DNA of 27,820 nt, taken from JBCCSZ01 sp039199225 (lineage in GTDB: Bacteria; Bacteroidota; Bacteroidia; Chitinophagales; Saprospiraceae). Shown piece by piece: positions 22,935 to 27,820 of the stretch. How positions within the stretch are numbered: the first letter of the stretch is position 1; the number at the start of each line of letters is the position of its first letter. The notes under the pieces are model-generated. The model worked only from the letters and a program-made list of their open reading frames with translations, was not told the origin of the DNA and made no database searches. The stretch lies in the NCBI GenBank assembly GCA_039199225.1, contig JBCCSZ010000071.1, positions 1 through 27,820 of the forward strand. Reading direction: 5' to 3'. The position numbers and the translations under genes are program-made.

Positions 22935-25900
22935 ATGAAGATAAGACGATCTTTACTCAGTTTTTTATCTGTGATTGCTTGCTTTCTGTATGCATTCTCA
23001 TCCTTCGGAAGCGGAACGCAGCCCGACAACCCATACGCCTCCGAATATATTCTGGTCACCGATACACTCTCTACAGATACGATTCCACTCAAGGATCGAA
23101 AAGACAATTGGATCTACAATCAAAATAACAATCCTTTCGACCTAAAAGATCCGAGTGCCATCGAAAAAGAAGTGGAATACGACCCAAGTACAGGGGGCTA
23201 CATCATATCTGAAAAGGTAGGAGAAGACTACTACAGAGCACCAACCTACATGAGTTTTGAGGAATATATGGAACACCAATCCAAAGAACAGGAAAAATCC
23301 TACTTCAAATCGCTTTCGGGGGTGAGTACAGGCGGTGGCGGCGGTGGTCGGGTCGATCCAGTAGATAAAATCGATATTAAAAAGAGTTTGGCCGATCGAT
23401 TGTTTGGTGGTTCAAAAGTAGACATCCGGCCCCAGGGTAACATCGACCTGACTTTTGGTGCCGACTTTCAGAAAGTACAAAACCCGATCCTGACGGTCCG
23501 CCAGCAGCGGCAAGGAGGATTTGATTTCGATATGAACATCCAAATGAACGTTACTGGTTCGATTGGAGAGAAACTCAAACTGAATACAAGTTACAATACG
23601 CAGGCAACCTTCGACTTCGAAAATCAAATGAAGCTCGAATACGATAGTGATGCTTTTAGTGAGGACGACATCATCAAGGACATCGAAGCGGGTAATGTCA
23701 GCTTTCCGCTGCGCTCCAATCTGATTCAAGGGAGCCAGAACCTCTTTGGTTTCAAGATTGATACCCAATGGGGTAAACTGAAGTTGAGCATGGTGGCTTC
23801 CCAGCAGCGGTCTAGGCAACAACAGTTGCGGCTCGAAGGAGGTAGCCAATTGCAGGAATTCGAAGTCCGAGCCGACCAATACGACGAAAACCGGCACTTT
23901 TTCCTCTCTTACTACAATCGGGAGTCCTTTTCTGCTGGCTTGGAAAACCTACCTCAAATCAAGAGCCTTTTTAAGATCAACCCTGGCGATATTGAAGTTT
24001 GGGTTACCAACGACCGAAACGATTACACTGGTAATGGCGTACAGGACATCGTGGCGATTGCCGACCTTGGAGAGCCTACTCGCTTGACAAATGAAAACCC
24101 CAACTTCCAGGCTCCAGCCATGCCGCGCTTTCGGGATGCCTTTACTGGGGAAGGACTGCCAGACAACCGGGCCAATGACATCTACGAAGCATTGCTCGCC
24201 GATCCGACCCTCCGCAGCATCGACAAAGCAGTAGCTAGCCTGACTGGACCCAGCTTCCGCTTTCAGCAGGCCAAGGACTTTGAAAAGGTCAGTGCCAGAT
24301 TGTTAAGCCCTTCAGAATATACTTTTCACCCAGAACTGGGTTTCATCTCTTTGAACTTCAACCTGCGACCAGACCAGGTGCTCGGGGTGTCTTTCCGCTA
24401 TGACTACAATGGTAAGAATTATAAGGTAGGGGAATTGACCAAAGGAGATGTCCCTGCTGATACGACCCAGCCACCACCCGTTATCTTCGTCAAAATGCTC
24501 AAGAGTACAACGACGCGCGTCGATTTGCCTTATTGGGATTTGATGATGAAAAACGTTTATTCGCTGGGAGCATTTCAAATCAGCCAAGAAGATTTTCGGC
24601 TGGATATTTTTTACAACGATCCCCAACGGAGCGACATTCGCTTTCTCCCCTTTACCAACCTACAAGGGATACCACTGCTGCGAGTGTTCAACTTAGATAA
24701 GCTAAATGTGCAGGGAGACCCCTGTCCCGATGGTATTTTTGACTTCGTACCAGGACTGACCATACAACCCCGAAACGGGCGAATTATGTTTCCGGTCTTG
24801 GAGCCATTTGGAAAGGATTTGGTCGAAGGGATTGACGATGTCAACCTTCGCGATACCTTTGATTTCTCGGTCTTGTATGATTCGACCATCACCTGGGCCA
24901 GGGAATTTCAGGACCTCAATCGATTCGTGATTCGAGGGGAATACAAATCCAGTGGAAATAGTGGTGGTTCTGGAAGAGAAATCTCACTCGGCTCCTTCAA
25001 TTTGCCGCAAGGATCGGTTCGGGTAACTGCAGGTGGCCAGGCATTGGTGGAAGGGCAGGACTATGAAGTTGATTACAACATCGGTCGTGTGACCATCCTC
25101 AACGATGCCTTGCTCAATTCAGGTGTTCCGGTCAATGTGAGTTTTGAAGACAATACGCTCTTTGGATTTCAAACCAAATCGCTCTTAGGTGTGCGTGCCG
25201 ACTATGAGATCAGCGAAGATTTCAACGTTGGAGCGACCTACTTGAAGTTGTTCGAACGGCCATTTACCCAAAAGGTGAACGTGGGAGATGACCCCATCAA
25301 CAACAATATGTATGGTGTAGACGTCAACTTCACGAAGGATGCACCTTGGTTGACCCGCATCGTAGACGGTATTCCAGGAATTGATACAAAGGAACCTTCT
25401 AGCTTATCCTTCTCGGCGGAAGCAGCCTTTTTGCAGCCGGGCCACTCTCGGGCGATCAATCAGCTTACCGAGGATGGTGAGAAAGATAAAAGAGGGGTCG
25501 TTTATTTGGATGACTTCGAGGGAAGTACCAGTAGTTTTGACCTTCGGACGCCCGCCAATAAATGGGTATTGGCCAGTGTACCGCAGGGAACCCCTGGCTC
25601 TGCTCAGGATTTGATGTTTCCAGAAGCAAAACTAATCGACAGCCTTGCCTATGGTTACAACCGGGCGAAGTTGATGTGGTATCGGATTGACCTCAGTGTT
25701 GGAAGCGACCCTCGGGATGACCACTATACAGTACCCATTGCCCAAACGGAGGTCTTTCCAAATATCTCCTTGGTTCCGGGTTTTAGTAATAACATTCAAA
25801 CTTTTGACCTCACCTTCCGGCCCAGCGAAAGAGGACCTTATAACTTTGACTTGCCATTGGGCCAAAACGATCCAGCCATTTCTGCAGGTATTACCCAGCA

Positions 25901-27820
25901 AGGACGCTTGGCAGAACCTGCCACTCGTTGGGGAGGGATCATGCGCGATTTGACAGTGACGGACTTTGAAGCGGCCAACATTGAGTTCATCGAATTTTGG
26001 ATGCTCAACCCGTTTCGAAATGCCAACGGTCCGGACGAAGGAGGGGATTTGTACATCAACCTCGGAAATATATCAGAGGACATCCTACGCGATTCGCGCT
26101 ATTTTTATGAAAATGGTATTCCAACCGATGGCAGTGGCCGTACGGACGATACCAATTGGAGCTTAATTCCTCGTACGCAAAACGTTGTCAATGCTTTTGC
26201 CAACAATGAGGCAGACCGGGAGATACAAGACGTTGGATTGGATGGTCAAAATGACGATGGTGAGCGCGTAAAATTCAGCGAAGCTTTGGACAGATATTCT
26301 GGCTTTCTGGATCCCAATGTTTTTTCTGCCATAGAGGCGGACCCTGCAAATGACAACTTTGTCTACTTTCGCGACTTCCCGGATGGTACTTCCGTGCTGG
26401 ATCGCTACAGTCAATTCAATAATCCACAGGGAAATTCTCAGGCACCAAGTGCTAATTCTCGTACCGTACAGTCTGCAACCAACTTACCCGATTCTGAAGA
26501 CCTCAACCGGGACAACACCCTAAATGAAACGGAAGCTTACTACCAATACCGAATTCCGCTGCGCTCTGTAGATGATGAAGATGGAACATATACACTGAAT
26601 TTCAACAACCCATACGTCACAGACTCCATCCACGGTGCTCAAGGACGTAAATGGTACCGCTTCAAAGTTCCGATCGATCAGCCGACTTCCAAAATTGGTG
26701 GTATTCAGGATTTTCGGGCGATCCGGTTTATTCGGATGTACCTCAATAATTTTGAAGACGATATTACACTGCGTTTTGCCCGTCTGGAATTGGCCAGAAA
26801 CCAATGGCGCCGCTACCGCCGTCAATTACAGGTAGAAAACGGTGAGATAGACCAGTCGGGTGTAGAGTTGGTTACCTTCGATATCAATGATGTCAACATA
26901 GAAGAAAACTCTAGTCGAACACCTTTCGGATACATTATTCCGCCCGGTATTCAACGTGAGCAAGCCAATAACACGGCCTTTGCCAATGTCTTACAAAACG
27001 AACAGGCATTGGCCATGGAGGTGTGTGGACTGCCTCGCGGAACGGCCAAAGGTATCTATAAGAACATCAACTTCGACTTGCGATTGTATGAGGAGCTAGA
27101 AATGTTTGTACACGCCGAAGCTGTTCAAGACCCTGATTTACAAAATGGTGATCTGGCGCTCCTACTACGGCTTGGAAGTGATTTTGAGAACAACTATTAC
27201 GAATATGAGGTGCCGTTGACTATTTCGGATACGAGTAATATACCTGGGTATCTGGAACCGGAATATAAACGAAGGGTCTGGCCGGTGGAAAACGACATTG
27301 TGCTGCCCCTAAAGGAGTTGACAAATCTCAAACTAGAGCGAAACGCTGCCTCGGCAAGCTTGAATAACTTCTTTACGAAGAAAGACCCCAGGAACGATAA
27401 AAACATCATGCGGATCATAGGTAACCCAACTTTGGGGCCGCTCAAAGGGATGATGATCGGTGTCGTAAACCGAGATACCATGATTGCCAATACGCACTGT
27501 GCGGAAATATGGGTCAACGAATTGCGGGTGAGTGGTTTGGATGAGAGAGGAGGTATGGCTGCCATTGGCCGCTTGGACCTGAAATTGGCTGACTTTGGTG
27601 ATTTGACGGTTGCTGGTGAGTTGGAGACAATCGGTTTTGGTGGCTTGGAGGAGAAACTGCAGCAGCGGTCCAGAGAGCGTAAAACGCAGATTGACATATC
27701 GACGAACTTAGAACTCGGAAAGTTCTTTGGGGATAAATCGGGGATTAAAATTCCAATGTATGCCCAGTATTCCAAAACAGTATTCCGACCGGAATTCGAT
27801 CCCTACGATAAGGATGTCAA
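22935..27820 (+). CDS. sprA: Type IX secretion outer-membrane translocon SprA (5' part)
   Basis: The frame is open from ATG 22935 to the window end with no stop, giving 1,628 complete codons. SprA proteins are typically around 2,400 residues, so roughly the last third is missing. In the family SprA is a very large beta-barrel that passes type IX cargo proteins and is needed for gliding and adhesin export. A signal peptide is clear ('SLLSFLSVIACFLYAFSSFG', residues 6-25). After a glycine-rich linker ('GGGGGG', about 135-140) come family blocks: 'VDIRPQGNIDLTFGADFQKV', 'LKLNTSYNTQATFDFENQMK', 'IEAGNVSFPLRSNLIQGSQN' and later 'VYLDDFEGSTSSFDLRTPAN'. Alternating strand patterns continue to the edge. 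Its neighbour ruvA agrees with known synteny. Confidence 0.95.
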   Translation, partial: MKIRRSLLSFLSVIACFLYAFSSFGSGTQPDNPYASEYILVTDTLSTDTIPLKDRKDNWIYNQNNNPFDLKDPSAIEKEVEYDPSTGGYIISEKVGEDYYRAPTYMSFEEYMEHQSKEQEKSYFKSLSGVSTGGGGGGRVDPVDKIDIKKSLADRLFGGSKVDIRPQGNIDLTFGADFQKVQNPILTVRQQRQGGFDFDMNIQMNVTGSIGEKLKLNTSYNTQATFDFENQMKLEYDSDAFSEDDIIKDIEAGNVSFPLRSNLIQGSQNLFGFKIDTQWGKLKLSMVASQQRSRQQQLRLEGGSQLQEFEVRADQYDENRHFFLSYYNRESFSAGLENLPQIKSLFKINPGDIEVWVTNDRNDYTGNGVQDIVAIADLGEPTRLTNENPNFQAPAMPRFRDAFTGEGLPDNRANDIYEALLADPTLRSIDKAVASLTGPSFRFQQAKDFEKVSARLLSPSEYTFHPELGFISLNFNLRPDQVLGVSFRYDYNGKNYKVGELTKGDVPADTTQPPPVIFVKMLKSTTTRVDLPYWDLMMKNVYSLGAFQISQEDFRLDIFYNDPQRSDIRFLPFTNLQGIPLLRVFNLDKLNVQGDPCPDGIFDFVPGLTIQPRNGRIMFPVLEPFGKDLVEGIDDVNLRDTFDFSVLYDSTITWAREFQDLNRFVIRGEYKSSGNSGGSGREISLGSFNLPQGSVRVTAGGQALVEGQDYEVDYNIGRVTILNDALLNSGVPVNVSFEDNTLFGFQTKSLLGVRADYEISEDFNVGATYLKLFERPFTQKVNVGDDPINNNMYGVDVNFTKDAPWLTRIVDGIPGIDTKEPSSLSFSAEAAFLQPGHSRAINQLTEDGEKDKRGVVYLDDFEGSTSSFDLRTPANKWVLASVPQGTPGSAQDLMFPEAKLIDSLAYGYNRAKLMWYRIDLSVGSDPRDDHYTVPIAQTEVFPNISLVPGFSNNIQTFDLTFRPSERGPYNFDLPLGQNDPAISAGITQQGRLAEPATRWGGIMRDLTVTDFEAANIEFIEFWMLNPFRNANGPDEGGDLYINLGNISEDILRDSRYFYENGIPTDGSGRTDDTNWSLIPRTQNVVNAFANNEADREIQDVGLDGQNDDGERVKFSEALDRYSGFLDPNVFSAIEADPANDNFVYFRDFPDGTSVLDRYSQFNNPQGNSQAPSANSRTVQSATNLPDSEDLNRDNTLNETEAYYQYRIPLRSVDDEDGTYTLNFNNPYVTDSIHGAQGRKWYRFKVPIDQPTSKIGGIQDFRAIRFIRMYLNNFEDDITLRFARLELARNQWRRYRRQLQVENGEIDQSGVELVTFDINDVNIEENSSRTPFGYIIPPGIQREQANNTAFANVLQNEQALAMEVCGLPRGTAKGIYKNINFDLRLYEELEMFVHAEAVQDPDLQNGDLALLLRLGSDFENNYYEYEVPLTISDTSNIPGYLEPEYKRRVWPVENDIVLPLKELTNLKLERNAASASLNNFFTKKDPRNDKNIMRIIGNPTLGPLKGMMIGVVNRDTMIANTHCAEIWVNELRVSGLDERGGMAAIGRLDLKLADFGDLTVAGELETIGFGGLEEKLQQRSRERKTQIDISTNLELGKFFGDKSGIKIPMYAQYSKTVFRPEFDPYDKDV

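Noticed and set aside
23412..27775. Several minus-strand open frames of 73-192 codons inside sprA
   Set aside because: They lie antisense to one continuous, well-supported sprA frame and show no domain-like sequence.
1..27820. Defence system, mobile element, CRISPR array or prophage
   Set aside because: No transposase, integrase, nuclease-helicase defence genes, repeat-spacer array, attachment-like repeats or tRNA were found. Every large frame belongs to a core-type family or a simple membrane/secreted protein.

Overview
The window looks like chromosomal core DNA of a Bacteroidota bacterium, possibly from the Saprospiria/Lewinella side, though that finer placement is only an impression. The phylum call rests on five things: a sprA gene (type IX secretion), a fused murF-alr gene, an ECF sigma/membrane anti-sigma/Spy-like sensor operon, promoter boxes of the form TAnnTTTG, and weak or absent Shine-Dalgarno sites with several TTG starts. 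I see no phage, transposon, CRISPR, toxin-antitoxin, defence island, tRNA or rRNA.

Left part (1-6883). The window opens inside the C-terminus of an inward-rectifier (KirBac-type) K+ channel. An envelope-stress style operon follows on +: ECF sigma factor, single-pass membrane partner, and secreted Spy-like sensor (410-2176). Next is rsmA (KsgA), whose start region lies in a strong hairpin. rsmA converges, with no spacer at all, on a minus-strand series. In order of transcription this is ruvC, a YkvA/DUF1232 membrane protein, pepP (Xaa-Pro aminopeptidase), an unrecognised secreted protein, and a RibD/DHFR-fold reductase.

Middle part (7016-13754, all +). A flippase-like membrane protein overlaps a periplasmic DUF3108 protein by 20 nt. 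A DUF4230 protein follows. Then come two tandem POT-family peptide:proton symporters and a small four-helix membrane protein. A perfect 19-bp stem with A and T tracts at 13780-13821 ends this series and also the opposing one.

Right part (13843-27820). Reading leftward on the minus strand, purD is followed by murF-alr and then by three parvulin/SurA-type periplasmic folding factors. The last three have their own TAnnTTTG promoter. Divergent from purD is ruvA, and a 307-bp leader separates it from sprA. sprA is open to the end of the window (1,628 complete codons).

Functionally, the region combines envelope biogenesis (MurF-Alr, parvulin chaperones, SprA, sigma/sensor trio), oligopeptide uptake and processing (two POT carriers, PepP), and basic DNA/RNA maintenance (RuvA, RuvC, RsmA). 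I found no convincing new multi-gene system. The most useful leads are the hairpin over the rsmA start, an SD-equipped mini-ORF between sigma and anti-sigma, the coupled flippase-like/DUF3108 pair, the POT tandem with its small membrane neighbour, and a degenerate parvulin between two intact ones.
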